Source of the DNA: Desulfothermus sp964427155
Lineage (GTDB): Bacteria; Desulfobacterota; Desulfovibrionia; Desulfovibrionales; Desulfothermaceae
Assembly: GCA_964427155.1 (NCBI GenBank)
Contig: CAYRSC010000004.1
Location: 62,001-126,000, forward strand
Length of the DNA: 64,000 bases
Reading direction: 5' to 3'
Of the stretch, positions 7,542 through 16,707 are shown piece after piece. The notes under the pieces were generated by a model. It had not been told where the DNA came from, ran no database searches, and saw only the letters and a program-made list of their open reading frames with translations. Both the position numbers and the translations under genes were made by a program. Within the stretch, counting starts at the first letter, position 1. Every line of letters starts with the position of its first letter.

Positions 7542-8798
7542 TTACAATCTCTCCAGGATATCCTTCACCCTCTTTCTGACCTCCGTCAATATCTCCTTTT
7601 CCCCTGGCACCTTTCTCTCCCTCATAAGGAGTTTTCCATCGCAGATGCAGGTAGTTACAACATCCCCATTTGCCGCATATACTATATTGGAGATAAGATT
7701 ATGGCATGGTACCATCTGGGGATGGTCCAGGTCTACCAGGATACAATCTGCCACCATTCCTTCTTTTATCTCCCCTGCATTGATCCCAAAGATCATGGCC
7801 CCTGCCCTGGTGGCACAATGAAATATCTCCTGAGCAGTTGCGGCGGTGGGGTCTTCCTCGGTCATCTTTGCCCTGAGGGAGGCAATCTTCATCTCCTCCA
7901 TCATATCCAAATTGTTGTTAGATGCACATCCATCTGTACCCATGCCCACCATAATCCCCTTTTGAAGGAACCTGTTGAACCTGAAGGGACCTGAGCACAA
8001 CTTCATATTAGAGGTGGGTACATGGGCTATCTTTACCCCGTGGTCCTTTAAGATTTCTATCTCCTCATCATCCACCCATATAACGTGGGCACAGATGAGG
8101 TTCTCTCCCAAGAGACCGATCTCTTTTAAATATCTAACTGGAGTACATCCCCGTATCCTTATACATTCCTCCCTCTCTTTTCTTGTCTCCGCAAGATGAA
8201 TATTAATCATAAGGGAGCGCTCCCGGGCAAAATCCCTTATCCAGATAAGAGAATCCCTGGAGACCGTATAGATAGCATGGGGACCAAGGATAAAGCTCAC
8301 CCTAGGGGAGGTGGAGGGAGGAGAATCAAAGAACTGGATATTCTTCTTCTTAAAGACTTCACCCCTCTTGGGGTCATTAAAATCCACATATGCGGAAGAC
8401 AGTGCCGCTCTCATACCCATCTCGTCCACGGCCCTGGCCACCTCCCTCACATGCCAGTACATATCACAAAAAAAGGTGGTGCCAGTCTTTATCATCTCCA
8501 GACAGGCCAGTTTTGTCCCCCAATACACGTCCTGGGGAGTAAGTTTTTGCTCAAATGGCCAGATGTAGTTTTCAAGCCACGAGTGGAGTTCCATATCATC
8601 TGCATATCCCCTGAGCAGGGTCATGGCCGCATGGGTATGGACATTAAAAAAGGAGGGGAGAATGGCCTGTCCCCTACCCTCTATTATCTCATCTGCCTCC
8701 TCTTCTAAAGAGGGGCCTATCCTTTTAAAGATATTTCCCTCAATATATACATCTGTTTCCTCGTCCCCGAGGAGTACATTTTTTATGAGAATACTCAC
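7542..8798 (-). CDS. mtaD: 5-methylthioadenosine/S-adenosylhomocysteine deaminase-type amidohydrolase
   Basis: Cytoplasmic metal-dependent amidohydrolase of the TRZ/ATZ/MtaD family, which deaminates methylthioadenosine and S-adenosylhomocysteine to the inosyl derivatives. The metal site is complete: 'NVHTHAAMTLLRGYADD' (HxH), 'NIHLAETRKE' (His plus Glu), 'ICAHVIWVDDEEI' (His) and 'GMGTDGCASNNNLDM' (Asp). Length (418 aa) fits. The start is GTG; the coding sequence reads V/M-S-I-L. It lies 22 bp after usp and 3 bp before tauE, so the three are one operon. In bacteria lacking SAH hydrolase this enzyme begins SAH salvage by the inosine route, but substrate assignment within the family is uncertain. 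Confidence 0.88.
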   Translation of the reverse strand: MSILIKNVLLGDEETDVYIEGNIFKRIGPSLEEEADEIIEGRGQAILPSFFNVHTHAAMTLLRGYADDMELHSWLENYIWPFEQKLTPQDVYWGTKLACLEMIKTGTTFFCDMYWHVREVARAVDEMGMRAALSSAYVDFNDPKRGEVFKKKNIQFFDSPPSTSPRVSFILGPHAIYTVSRDSLIWIRDFARERSLMINIHLAETRKEREECIRIRGCTPVRYLKEIGLLGENLICAHVIWVDDEEIEILKDHGVKIAHVPTSNMKLCSGPFRFNRFLQKGIMVGMGTDGCASNNNLDMMEEMKIASLRAKMTEEDPTAATAQEIFHCATRAGAMIFGINAGEIKEGMVADCILVDLDHPQMVPCHNLISNIVYAANGDVVTTCICDGKLLMRERKVPGEKEILTEVRKRVKDILERL

Positions 8799-8820
8799 CT
8801 TATCCGCCCCTTCAGAAGAT

Positions 8821-9261
8821 CTATGGTTTTACCACCAAGACAGCACCCTTTGCCATCTTAACCACCTTTTCGCCCACTGAGCCAAAGAGCAGTTCTGTAA
8901 CGCCTTTCTTACTGGTAGAGCCAATCACCACCACATCCACTCCCTCCTTCTGGGCAAAACTTACTATCTCCTTGGCAGGGTCCCCAAAAAGGATGACTGA
9001 TTCCACACCCTTCTCTCCAGGGAAATACTGCTCTATAAGGGACTCCATCTTTTCCCTGGCCTGACGCCTGGTACTCTTTTCATATTCCTCTCTATAACTG
9101 GGAGGGACAGAAAACTGCTCCATAAATTCAAGGGAATGTACCACATACACCAGATATAATCTTCCCCCCTCTCCCCTGCAGATGGTCTTTGCATACTCTA
9201 TAACCCGAGGGGTTACCTCACCAAAGTCAACACAACATAAGATCTTCTTTATCTCAATCAT
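8821..9261 (-). CDS. Universal stress protein (UspA family)
   Basis: Single-domain Usp, 146 aa. Core fold signs: 'IKKILCCVDF' strand 1, 'VDVVVIGSTSKKG' and the C-terminal 'LLFGSVGEKVVKMAKGAVLVV'. The usual ATP-binding pattern G-x2-G-x9-G-S is G-S-T-S-x9-G-S here, so the second glycine is Ser and nucleotide binding may be altered. I start at the internal ATG (M-I-E-I-K-K) because GAGGTGAGG lies directly before it; an upstream ATG would add 11 residues that simply encode this ribosome binding site. First gene of the usp-mtaD-tauE operon. An inverted repeat 42-67 bp upstream resembles one before cbpA. Confidence 0.9.
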   Translation of the reverse strand: MIEIKKILCCVDFGEVTPRVIEYAKTICRGEGGRLYLVYVVHSLEFMEQFSVPPSYREEYEKSTRRQAREKMESLIEQYFPGEKGVESVILFGDPAKEIVSFAQKEGVDVVVIGSTSKKGVTELLFGSVGEKVVKMAKGAVLVVKP

Positions 9262-9302
9262 GACCTCACCTCTGAGTATTTTTAGGATGTTCAACTCTGG
9301 TC

Positions 9303-9328
9303 AACTTACCCCTAATCTTGGGTGAAGT
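9303..9328. promoter_or_regulatory. Inverted repeat upstream of usp, shared with cbpA
   Basis: AACTTACCC-N8-GGGTGAAGT, an imperfect 9-8-9 inverted repeat. On the minus strand the proximal half reads GGGTAAGTTGAC, identical over 12 nt to the proximal half of the perfect repeat at 27806-27831 before cbpA. TTGAC in this string could double as a -35 box. Likely operator of a shared regulator; geometry resembles CIRCE but the sequence is unrelated to TTAGCACTC. Confidence 0.5.
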
Positions 9329-9648
9329 AAAGATTTTAGAAGGGGGCTTTTCCCGAGAAGAAGGCTCCCTCCTGTGGAAAACCACTAATAAAGAGGCTGT
9401 TGGATCATCCACGTCCCTGAAAGACTATAAGTCCTCACCTGGGAGGGTGGTGATGGCATGGAACTCATGGTCCCCTCTAGGTGCAGAGGCTATATGACTC
9501 ATTCCCCATGCACTCCCCCAGAAGCTATCGCCCCCATAAGATATAAAGAGAGATGTAAGAGTTCTTAGTAGAGCAAAACTGCCCCTCTCCATCCTGGAGA
9601 GGGGTTCTAAACACTTCCTCCAAAACCCCTTAAACCTGCTACCTGCTA
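9329..9648. other. Intergenic region between usp and the cytidylate-kinase-like gene
   Basis: Holds the terminator of the upstream minus-strand gene (9581-9603) and several short inverted repeats, for example CCATG-AGTTC-CATGG around 9455-9473 and CCTCT-N6-AGAGG around 9474-9490. A 27-codon minus-strand frame (9385-9468) starts 3 nt after AGAGGGG but shows no recognisable protein. A structured 5' leader or riboswitch is possible, but I cannot match it to a known class. Confidence 0.3.
9581..9603 (-). terminator. Terminator of the cytidylate-kinase-like gene
   Basis: Perfect 9-bp stem with a 5-nt loop, CCCCTCTCC-N5-GGAGAGGGG. On the minus strand it is followed by CAGTTTTGCT, a short U tract. 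It lies 46 bp after the stop codon of the gene at 9649-10452. Confidence 0.65.
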
Positions 9649-10452
9649 TTAGTCCGGGATGACCTTGGGCTGGACCCTCACCTCCACCTCTTCCAGAGAT
9701 AGGGGAGAAAGTAGTTCCTCTACCTTCTTTTTTATCCTCTCCCCTGACATCCTTGCTTCAGGTACTATAACCTCCACCTTTTTACCTGAGACATACACCT
9801 TGGCCTTTGGAAAATCATTTATTAGGGCCACCTTGCACTTGGCCTGCACAAGCGCCTCCTTGAGCCTATTCTCACTCTCTGGAGTAGATCTAAAATAGGG
9901 GAGCTGGGCAAACTTACATATACAATCCACAGCATCATCCACCTTAATCCACCTTACATTTATGACCAGGTCATACAATCTGGAATCCCAGGTATCTATT
10001 CCATATAGATAAAGGCTCCACTTTCTCCTCTCTTCATCGTCCTTGTGGAGTAAGTATCGTGCCTCCTCCTCTGAGATATTCCTTCTCTCCATCTCCTCCT
10101 TTACCCTGGAATTCATATCTGCAATAATGCGCACCTTTAATACAGAGGGGATGTCCTGAAAAAAGAAATGCCCCGCCAGTCCATGATACACCATATTCCC
10201 CTTTGTGGCATATTCCAGGATGGCCTTACGTATAAAGGCAATGTATTTTTCTTTCCCAAAACTAAATCTCTCAAGCACCGAAGGTGCATCATGGATGGCC
10301 CTCTCCAACTTTATCTCAGGGATGTTAAACTCCCTAGAGGCCTCCAACAACACCTCCCTGGAGATACAATTATAACCCAATTTTTCTGCAACCTTCTCAG
10401 CTATCTCTTTTCCCTTAGTATATGTCCCCCTTGAAATCGTTATTACTGCCAT
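9649..10452 (-). CDS. Cytidylate kinase-like family protein
   Basis: Belongs to the cytidylate-kinase-like (AAA_26) family common in Desulfobacterota and anaerobes. Seen: N-terminal 'MAVITISRGTYTKGKEIAE' (the family's degenerate P-loop), 'LGYNCISREVLLEAS', 'MVYHGLAGHFFFQDI', 'VKVRIIADM'-like strand, and the 'MERRNISEEEARYLLHKDD' lid segment followed by 'LYDLVINV'. Residues from about 200 to 267 form an extra C-terminal domain ('VYVSGKKVEVIVPEA') resembling a BON-type fold. True cytidylate kinases lack this tail, so a regulatory role is as likely as nucleotide phosphorylation. Monocistronic, with its own terminator. Confidence 0.8.
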   Translation of the reverse strand: MAVITISRGTYTKGKEIAEKVAEKLGYNCISREVLLEASREFNIPEIKLERAIHDAPSVLERFSFGKEKYIAFIRKAILEYATKGNMVYHGLAGHFFFQDIPSVLKVRIIADMNSRVKEEMERRNISEEEARYLLHKDDEERRKWSLYLYGIDTWDSRLYDLVINVRWIKVDDAVDCICKFAQLPYFRSTPESENRLKEALVQAKCKVALINDFPKAKVYVSGKKVEVIVPEARMSGERIKKKVEELLSPLSLEEVEVRVQPKVIPD

Positions 10453-10639
10453 AGTCCCTCTCTCTTGTTTTAAGGTTATTATCCTCTAAAAACTATTCAC
10501 AGTATCTCACAATATAATCCAGTGTGTCTTTTTTGTAAAGAATCATGTAACTATCCTGATTTTTTTTCTCCATTCCCTTGAATTAACATCCCTGATTTGA
10601 TACTCCTCATATTCACAGTAGCTACAGGTAGAGAGAAAG

Positions 10640-11368
10640 ATGGCTATTTACTTTCTTCCCTCAGACCCCATCTTCCCTGACCCCCTGGTAGATGAGGTAA
10701 ATGACATCGTTGCAATAGGAGGAGACCTCACCCCAGAGAGGATACTAACCGCCTATAGAAAGGGAATATTCCCCTGGTATGATGAAAATTCTCCCATCCT
10801 GTGGTGGTCTCCAGACCCCAGACTGGTATTATTCCCGGAAGAGCTTCACATACCCCGCCGTCTCAGGAGGGTTTTGAGACAAAAGAGGTTTGCCTTGGGG
10901 ATAAATAGTGCCTTTTCCCAAGTAATAAACATGTGCGCCAGGGTCCGGACCAGGAAGGGGGAAGGCACCTGGCTAGTGCCTGAAATGATTGAGGCATATA
11001 CCCATCTTCATCATCTGGGATATGTCCATTCCATAGAAATATGGCATAAAGGAAAACTGGTGGGGGGTCTCTATGGGATGTGTATCGGGGCAGTATTCTT
11101 TGGGGAATCCATGTTTCACATAATGTCAGATGCCTCCAAGGTGGCCCTTGTGGCCCTGGTGTTGCTCTTTAAAAAGGCGGGAGGGGCCATGATAGACTGT
11201 CAGCAGGTAACCTCCCATCTCATGCGGTTTGGAGCACGTCCCATACCCCGACGCAGATTCCTCCTCCAACTAAAGGAGATGCTAAACCTTCCCTCCCATC
11301 CCCTTATATGGCAACCCCAGTTCATGTCCCCCCATGAGGTGTGGGAAGGGCTCTTTAGGGAGGTCTAG
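10640..11368 (+). CDS. aat: Leucyl/phenylalanyl-tRNA--protein transferase
   Basis: Transfers Leu or Phe from aminoacyl-tRNA to N-terminal Arg/Lys of proteins, marking them for ClpAP through the N-end rule. Diagnostic motifs are present: 'FPDPLVDEVNDIVAIGGDL', 'AYRKGIFPWYDENSPILWW', 'PDPRLVL', 'GEGTWLVPEMIEAY', 'LGYVHSIEIW', 'GGLYGMCIGAVFFGESMF' and 'DCQQVTSHLMRFGARPIPR'. Length (242 aa) is full. It starts at an ATG after 'aggtagagagaaag'. It is convergent with the hybrid kinase and the two coding regions overlap by 4 bp. Confidence 0.96.
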   Translation: MAIYFLPSDPIFPDPLVDEVNDIVAIGGDLTPERILTAYRKGIFPWYDENSPILWWSPDPRLVLFPEELHIPRRLRRVLRQKRFALGINSAFSQVINMCARVRTRKGEGTWLVPEMIEAYTHLHHLGYVHSIEIWHKGKLVGGLYGMCIGAVFFGESMFHIMSDASKVALVALVLLFKKAGGAMIDCQQVTSHLMRFGARPIPRRRFLLQLKEMLNLPSHPLIWQPQFMSPHEVWEGLFREV

Positions 11369-14037
11369 CCCCTCACTTCCCTATCTTTCCCCTTTTGAAA
11401 CCAACATACCATATTATTCAACTTCCGAATTAGCTTCTCCAGCTTAAAAGGTTTACTTATCACCTCATTTACCAGTCCCTGGCTCTTAAAGTCCAATATC
11501 TCCCGGTCCAGATAACCAGAGACTATAACCACGGGAATATCCATGCCCTTCTCTCTCATGGCCCTAACAGTCTCTCTCCCATCCATCACAGGCATCATCC
11601 AATCTATAAAGACCATATCTATCTTTTTTCCCTCAGGAGAAGACAATATCTTCAAGGCCTCTTTACCATTACGGGCAACCACCACCTCCAGCCCTAACAA
11701 AAGTAGCATCTCCTTTAAGATATTTATTATATCCTCCTCGTCATCCACTAAAAGTATCCTCTTGCCTCGCATCTCCTCCTTTATCCTGGTCCTCTCATTA
11801 CCCTGATCCCTTTCTCCCCTCTCCTTCAACAGGGGAAGAGACACAACAAATTCTGTTCCCACCCCTTCTGTGGAATTAAACCATATCTCCCCATTATGTT
11901 TCTTTATTATACTCCTGGAGATAGAAAGTCCTAATCCTGTTCCCCTTTCCGCGGCATGCTCTTTTGTGGTAAAGAAGGGGTCAAATATGTGCCTTTTGTC
12001 CTCCTCTCTTATCCCAACTCCATTGTCTCTTACCCTCACTATCAGATGCCCATCCTCTTCTCCCACCTTAACCTCTATTTTGCCATGTTCCCTTCTGGCC
12101 TCTAAAATGGCATCCTTTGCATTTACAATGAGATTCATAAGCACCTGCATAAGTTGATTTGCATCTCCCATCACCATGTACTCAGTGGATTCATCCATAT
12201 CTATATCCAGGGTAATATGCATGGGAATACTGGGACAAACCAAAGAAAGGGTTCGCTGAATTACATCAGTAAAATCAATGGGACGTAGCTGCAGTTTCTC
12301 TTTCCTGGACATTATCTTTATCTTCTTTACCAGTTCTGAAGCAGAATCCAATCCACTTATTATATTATCTATGTATTTCTTTAATTGAGGAGAATCTATC
12401 AATTTTATCTTTAATATTTCTGCATTCATTAGAAGAGATGATAGTATATTATTAAAGTCATGGGCAATTCCTCCAGCTATTTTTCCAAGGAGCTCCATTT
12501 TCTGGGAATGTATAAGCTGTTCTTCTAATTCTTTATATTCAGTTATATCTCTCCCTATTACTATTAGATATTTTCTCCTTCCTGCAGAATCAAAGATTGG
12601 AGTCTTTATAATATCAAATATCAATTTCTTTCCATCTGGCTGTAATATGGTCTCAAGGGACCTTGTGGGTTTACCAGAATTCCAAGCGTCTTCATCTGTC
12701 TTCATACAGAATAGAAGCTCTTCCTTATATTCAGGAACCAATTTCGCCAGTTCCTGGTCTGTCTTCCCGCGATAATCTATGTCTTTTAAATTAAACAATT
12801 TTATATCGGCCTCATTTGCTATAAGCCACCTGCCCTTACCATCCTTCATGCATATAATATCATTACTTCCATTTATAAGGGCCTGAAACTGGATATTTTT
12901 ATCCTCTATCTCTTTCTGGAGCCTCCTCCTTTTTATGTAATTTATCAAAAACAGGACAAAAAACAGGAACAGAAAACCGCTAAGCAACTCCAATACATAT
13001 ATCTTCCGCTTCTGAGATCTTATTAAATGTATAATGGGAGAAGGTCTATTCACTATTTCCACTCCTGAAGGGACCCTTTCTATAGGTATATGAAAATGTT
13101 TAAGGGCAATATAATTTACTATCCTTTTGGTGGGACACTCCCTTAAGATGGGGAGTGCAGCGGGATTCACATGCACATCCAGGATCTGCCTTGCAAAATA
13201 GGCCGCATACTCCCCCTGGAGCCTACTGGAAGAGGTGAGCCCCGCAACCACTCCAGGACTCCAAGAAGCCATGGAGACCAGTTCATATATGGGTTTTCTG
13301 GTATTATTATATATAAATTCCACTCCTTCTCTATAGCTAAATAGAGTTCCATCCTTTAATTTAAGTAGGGGAAACAACAAGATAGCAGAATTATTTTGTA
13401 TCGTCTTTAAAACTTCTTTAAATTCTGCAAGATTAAGATATTTTCCATTTATTATATCAATTTTTACTCTAGGAGTATATTTCTTTTTTACATATTTCAC
13501 ATCATCTAAATAAATCTGATCAGTATAGGTATTATCTAAAATTACATATATATTTTTTATTTCTGGTTGTAATTGTAATATAAATTGAATTGCTTTATCT
13601 ACATTTATATCCTCTACAACACCAGTTATATCATTATATCCTTTTAACATACTTTCTTTAAACTCATTTATACCACAAAATACTACTGGCACATGTTTAA
13701 AAACCAACTTTTCTCTGTTGTTAACTAAAAAATCTAATGCATTATTATCTGTAACTATTATTAAATCTAATTTTAGATTTTTGTATTTTTCATTTAAATA
13801 TGGCAAAAAAATCTTAAAAATGCTATTTCTAGAAAATCTTTTTGTATCTAAATATTCAATATACAGAATATAATCTGTCAAATTGTTGCACAGAGTATCC
13901 ACCATGTCATGTGTCCATGTATATGTAGGGTCATAGGAATTTATTATTAAAACTCTCTTATGCTTCATAGAAAAGCATGTACCTGCACAACAAAATAGAA
14001 ATAGCAATCCCAAAAGGATAGTTGTTAGTTTTTTCAT
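11365..14037 (-). CDS. Hybrid histidine kinase with periplasmic ABC-substrate-binding-type sensor
   Basis: Membrane hybrid kinase, about 890 aa. Order: signal peptide ('ILLGLLFLFCCAG'), periplasmic region of some 310 aa resembling the ABC_sub_bind family ('VLIINSYDPTYTWTHDM', 'VPVVFCGINEF', 'AAYFARQILD'), one TM helix ('LLSGFLFLFFVLFLINYI'), PAS ('NGSNDIICMKDGKGRWLIAN'), HisKA with H-box 'GGIAHDFNNILSSLL', HATPase ('DNGVGIREEDKRHIFDPFF', 'GTGLGLSISRSI') and a C-terminal receiver ('ILLVDDEED', phospho-Asp in 'VFIDWMMPVMDG'). I chose the ATG before K-K-L because it begins a proper signal peptide; an in-frame GTG at 14061 would add eight residues. No response regulator with an output domain is adjacent. 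The sensor-coding part (13380-14000) is much more AT-rich than the rest. Confidence 0.9.
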   Translation of the reverse strand: MKKLTTILLGLLFLFCCAGTCFSMKHKRVLIINSYDPTYTWTHDMVDTLCNNLTDYILYIEYLDTKRFSRNSIFKIFLPYLNEKYKNLKLDLIIVTDNNALDFLVNNREKLVFKHVPVVFCGINEFKESMLKGYNDITGVVEDINVDKAIQFILQLQPEIKNIYVILDNTYTDQIYLDDVKYVKKKYTPRVKIDIINGKYLNLAEFKEVLKTIQNNSAILLFPLLKLKDGTLFSYREGVEFIYNNTRKPIYELVSMASWSPGVVAGLTSSSRLQGEYAAYFARQILDVHVNPAALPILRECPTKRIVNYIALKHFHIPIERVPSGVEIVNRPSPIIHLIRSQKRKIYVLELLSGFLFLFFVLFLINYIKRRRLQKEIEDKNIQFQALINGSNDIICMKDGKGRWLIANEADIKLFNLKDIDYRGKTDQELAKLVPEYKEELLFCMKTDEDAWNSGKPTRSLETILQPDGKKLIFDIIKTPIFDSAGRRKYLIVIGRDITEYKELEEQLIHSQKMELLGKIAGGIAHDFNNILSSLLMNAEILKIKLIDSPQLKKYIDNIISGLDSASELVKKIKIMSRKEKLQLRPIDFTDVIQRTLSLVCPSIPMHITLDIDMDESTEYMVMGDANQLMQVLMNLIVNAKDAILEARREHGKIEVKVGEEDGHLIVRVRDNGVGIREEDKRHIFDPFFTTKEHAAERGTGLGLSISRSIIKKHNGEIWFNSTEGVGTEFVVSLPLLKERGERDQGNERTRIKEEMRGKRILLVDDEEDIINILKEMLLLLGLEVVVARNGKEALKILSSPEGKKIDMVFIDWMMPVMDGRETVRAMREKGMDIPVVIVSGYLDREILDFKSQGLVNEVISKPFKLEKLIRKLNNMVCWFQKGKDREVRG

Positions 14038-14446
14038 CTCAATTATAACCTTTAAGCCCACCTGTCACTCTGGAGTACAGTGAATTTATACCTCAGGTGA
14101 AGCAAGTTGTTTTTTTGTATAAAAACTGTTTAACCACCTAAAACATAACTCTATAGTTAGCTTCTGCAACTCCTTGATACTAAGAATGTATCATTTGGCA
14201 TAGGAATATATAACCATATTTCTGTGTATCTCTTTCATAACCTACTTTCTACAAGGTATGGACAACTTCGGCATCCTGAAGAAATTTGTGGAAGTATATT
14301 TACTTTACTACCCTTACAACTTCTCTCTACATCTCTCTTCCTGAAAGATACAAGCAGGGAAAAAGGAACTTCAGCTACAAAACACCATCCTCATCTTGTT
14401 CAATAATAAATAGCTCATGAACTTCTCCCTGTTTTTCCTTTTTTGG
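14038..14446. other. Intergenic region between two hybrid kinase genes
   Basis: About 400 bp of AT-rich sequence upstream of the kinase ending at 11365 and downstream of the kinase ending at 14447. A 60-codon plus-strand frame (14224-14406) has no recognisable features and lies in low-complexity AT-rich DNA. I see no RNA gene and no clear terminator. Confidence 0.3.
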
Positions 14447-16705
14447 CTAATCAAGTTTATGTCTTATTTCCCGAAGAAGAGAGTTCATGGAATAGGGTTT
14501 GGCCAAAAATGATACATTTTTTGTAGCCCCTTCCGGGATATCAAGCTCCTGGGGAGAATATCCACTACAGACTATAATCTTCACGCTGGGGTCTATCTCT
14601 AAAAACAGTTTTAATAGCTCGTGCCCTGATATCTCTGGAAGATTTAGGTCCAAAAGCACCACGTCAAACTCAGAGGACCTTTCCTCAAACAATGAGAGGG
14701 CCTTTTTGCCAGTGTCTGCAGTGGTTATTTTATAGCCAAACTCCCTAAGATATTCAGAGGTGGTCTCAAGTATCATCTCCTCATCATCTATAATAAGGAT
14801 ATGGGCCATGGGGCCTGTGTCCACATTTCCCTCTTTGACCTCCTCCTCTGGTTCTGTTTCCTCCATCTCCTGGATACGGGAGATGGGGGAGATGGCAGGG
14901 AGAAATATCTCAAATACTGTTCCCTCTCCCCTCTTTGACCTACATTCAATAAATCCCTTATGGTCCCTGATGATGCCATATACAATAGAGAGTCCCAGCC
15001 CTGAGCCCTTGTTTGCAGGTTTTGTGGTAAAGAAGGGATCATAGATCCTTTCCATATCCTCTGGTTTTATCCCCTCTCCTGTATCATGAATACCAATCAC
15101 CACATAAGGTTTGTGTTCCTCTGTTAACATACATGCACGGCAGGTGGAGATTGTTATCTCTCCACCCTCTTCTCCAATGGCATCCACTGCATTGGATATG
15201 AGGTTCATAATTACCTGCTGTATCTGCATGGGATCGCCCGAGATAAGGAGTTCCTCATTGGCCAGATAGGTATTTATAAGGATATTTTTCGGGATAGTGG
15301 TGGTAAACAGCTCAATCACATCCTCCACCACCCTATTTACATCTATGCGGGTAAATTTACTAAAATTATCAGAACGGCCAAAGGCAAGAAGACCTCTGAC
15401 CAATTTTGAGCCCCGTTGGATAAGTTCCTCTATATTTTCAATGACCTTTACATCCAGATACTCATTCTTCTGAAGCAGACTCAAACCCGAGTATATGCCC
15501 TGGAGTATATTGTTAAAGTCATGGGCAATCCCCCCTGCCAGAAGGCCAATGGCCTCCATCTTCTGGGACTGTTTGAGCTGACGCTCCAGGTCTATGTTTA
15601 TCCTTTGGACCTCCTTTAAGGAGGTAATATCCTGAAGGGATACAACAAATGTCCGGGTCTCTGGAAGATATGATACCGAGCACAACAGATAGAGAGGGTC
15701 AGATAGGGTGGTTACTCCTGTTATCTCCACAGGGAGGAGTCTCTGTCCCCGGCTGTTGGATTGTTTTAGTTCTTCTATCATCTCCTCCAGTTTTGGAGAA
15801 AAGAGGAAATCTTTTAGGTTTCTATTGTGTTCCAAGAGCAACTTATTTATTCTAAATAGTTCCCCAAATCTTATGTTGGCATGGATTATATTTAGCTCCT
15901 CATCCACCACTGCAAGGGCAGTAGAAGAATTATCAAATACCGCCTTATAAAATATCCGACTCCTTTTTAGTTCCTCTTCCATCTCTTTTTGTCTGGTGAT
16001 ATCTAGGGCAGTGATAAGCCCTGCCTTTTTCCCATTTATGGTGATAGAACATCCACTTAAAAGGAGCCATTTTTCCCTTCCCGTCCTGGTTATAATCTTA
16101 AGTTCATATGGGGGTCTGTGGATCCCCTGCTCCCTGAGGGCCCCATTTATCTCCACCCTTTCTTTAAAATCAGGGGGCACCACCTCCCATATCTCTCTTC
16201 CCACCATCTCGCCACTGTCATAACCACAGATGCGCTCTGCTGCAGGATTTACATATATCCACCTATCATCCTGATATAAAAGGATTCCCATTGGAGAGGA
16301 CTCTGCAACTGCGCGAAATTTCTCTTCACTCTCTTTAAGCAAAATTTCCTTTTCATATAGAGGGGTTATATCCCGAAAGAGAAAGATACACCCCTTGAGG
16401 TCACCTTCTGAATCTAAAAGGGGGGTAATGTGAAATTCAACAACGATCTCGTGCCCATTATAGAGATTAAGGGAGATCCGCTGGGAGACCTCCCTTTTCT
16501 CTGCTATACATTCTTCAAAGGGACTCCTGGCAAAGGAGGGATCTTTTGAAAAAAAGCTCAGTACATCTCTATAATTCTTTCCAACAAGGCCCTTGCTGTG
16601 GAGTATTTTCTCACACTCAGGATTTACATATAGAATGCCGCCTCCCTTATCGGTAACAAGCACTCCACATCCCAGGCTCTCCAGAATACTCAAGTGCTGC
16701 ATCAT
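14447..16705 (-). CDS. Cytoplasmic multi-PAS hybrid histidine kinase
   Basis: 752 aa without signal peptide or TM helices, hence soluble. Three PAS domains (about residues 1-120, 125-245 and 248-370; e.g. 'ESLGCGVLVTDKGGGILYVN', 'VAESSPMGILLYQDDRWIYV', 'VFDNSSTALAVVDEELNII'), each partly with a PAC segment, then HisKA with H-box 'GGIAHDFNNILQGIYSGLS', HATPase ('IHDTGEGIKPEDMERIYDPF', 'GSGLGLSIVYGI') and a receiver ('HILIIDDEEMI', phospho-Asp in 'VVLLDLNLPEISG'). It begins 2 bp after the ACT-protein stop, so it is the third gene of a paaK-ACT-kinase operon. This placement suggests it senses something linked to aryl-acid metabolism or amino acid status; that is inference. No output regulator is adjacent. 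Confidence 0.92.
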   Translation of the reverse strand: MMQHLSILESLGCGVLVTDKGGGILYVNPECEKILHSKGLVGKNYRDVLSFFSKDPSFARSPFEECIAEKREVSQRISLNLYNGHEIVVEFHITPLLDSEGDLKGCIFLFRDITPLYEKEILLKESEEKFRAVAESSPMGILLYQDDRWIYVNPAAERICGYDSGEMVGREIWEVVPPDFKERVEINGALREQGIHRPPYELKIITRTGREKWLLLSGCSITINGKKAGLITALDITRQKEMEEELKRSRIFYKAVFDNSSTALAVVDEELNIIHANIRFGELFRINKLLLEHNRNLKDFLFSPKLEEMIEELKQSNSRGQRLLPVEITGVTTLSDPLYLLCSVSYLPETRTFVVSLQDITSLKEVQRINIDLERQLKQSQKMEAIGLLAGGIAHDFNNILQGIYSGLSLLQKNEYLDVKVIENIEELIQRGSKLVRGLLAFGRSDNFSKFTRIDVNRVVEDVIELFTTTIPKNILINTYLANEELLISGDPMQIQQVIMNLISNAVDAIGEEGGEITISTCRACMLTEEHKPYVVIGIHDTGEGIKPEDMERIYDPFFTTKPANKGSGLGLSIVYGIIRDHKGFIECRSKRGEGTVFEIFLPAISPISRIQEMEETEPEEEVKEGNVDTGPMAHILIIDDEEMILETTSEYLREFGYKITTADTGKKALSLFEERSSEFDVVLLDLNLPEISGHELLKLFLEIDPSVKIIVCSGYSPQELDIPEGATKNVSFLAKPYSMNSLLREIRHKLD

Positions 16706-16707
16706 TA

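Noticed and set aside
9385..9468. 27-codon minus-strand frame with AGAGGGG before it
   Set aside because: Too short and unlike any known leader peptide; kept only as a note in the intergenic entry.
14224..14406. 60-codon plus-strand frame between the two kinase genes
   Set aside because: No recognisable domain, no ribosome binding site and AT-rich low-complexity context.
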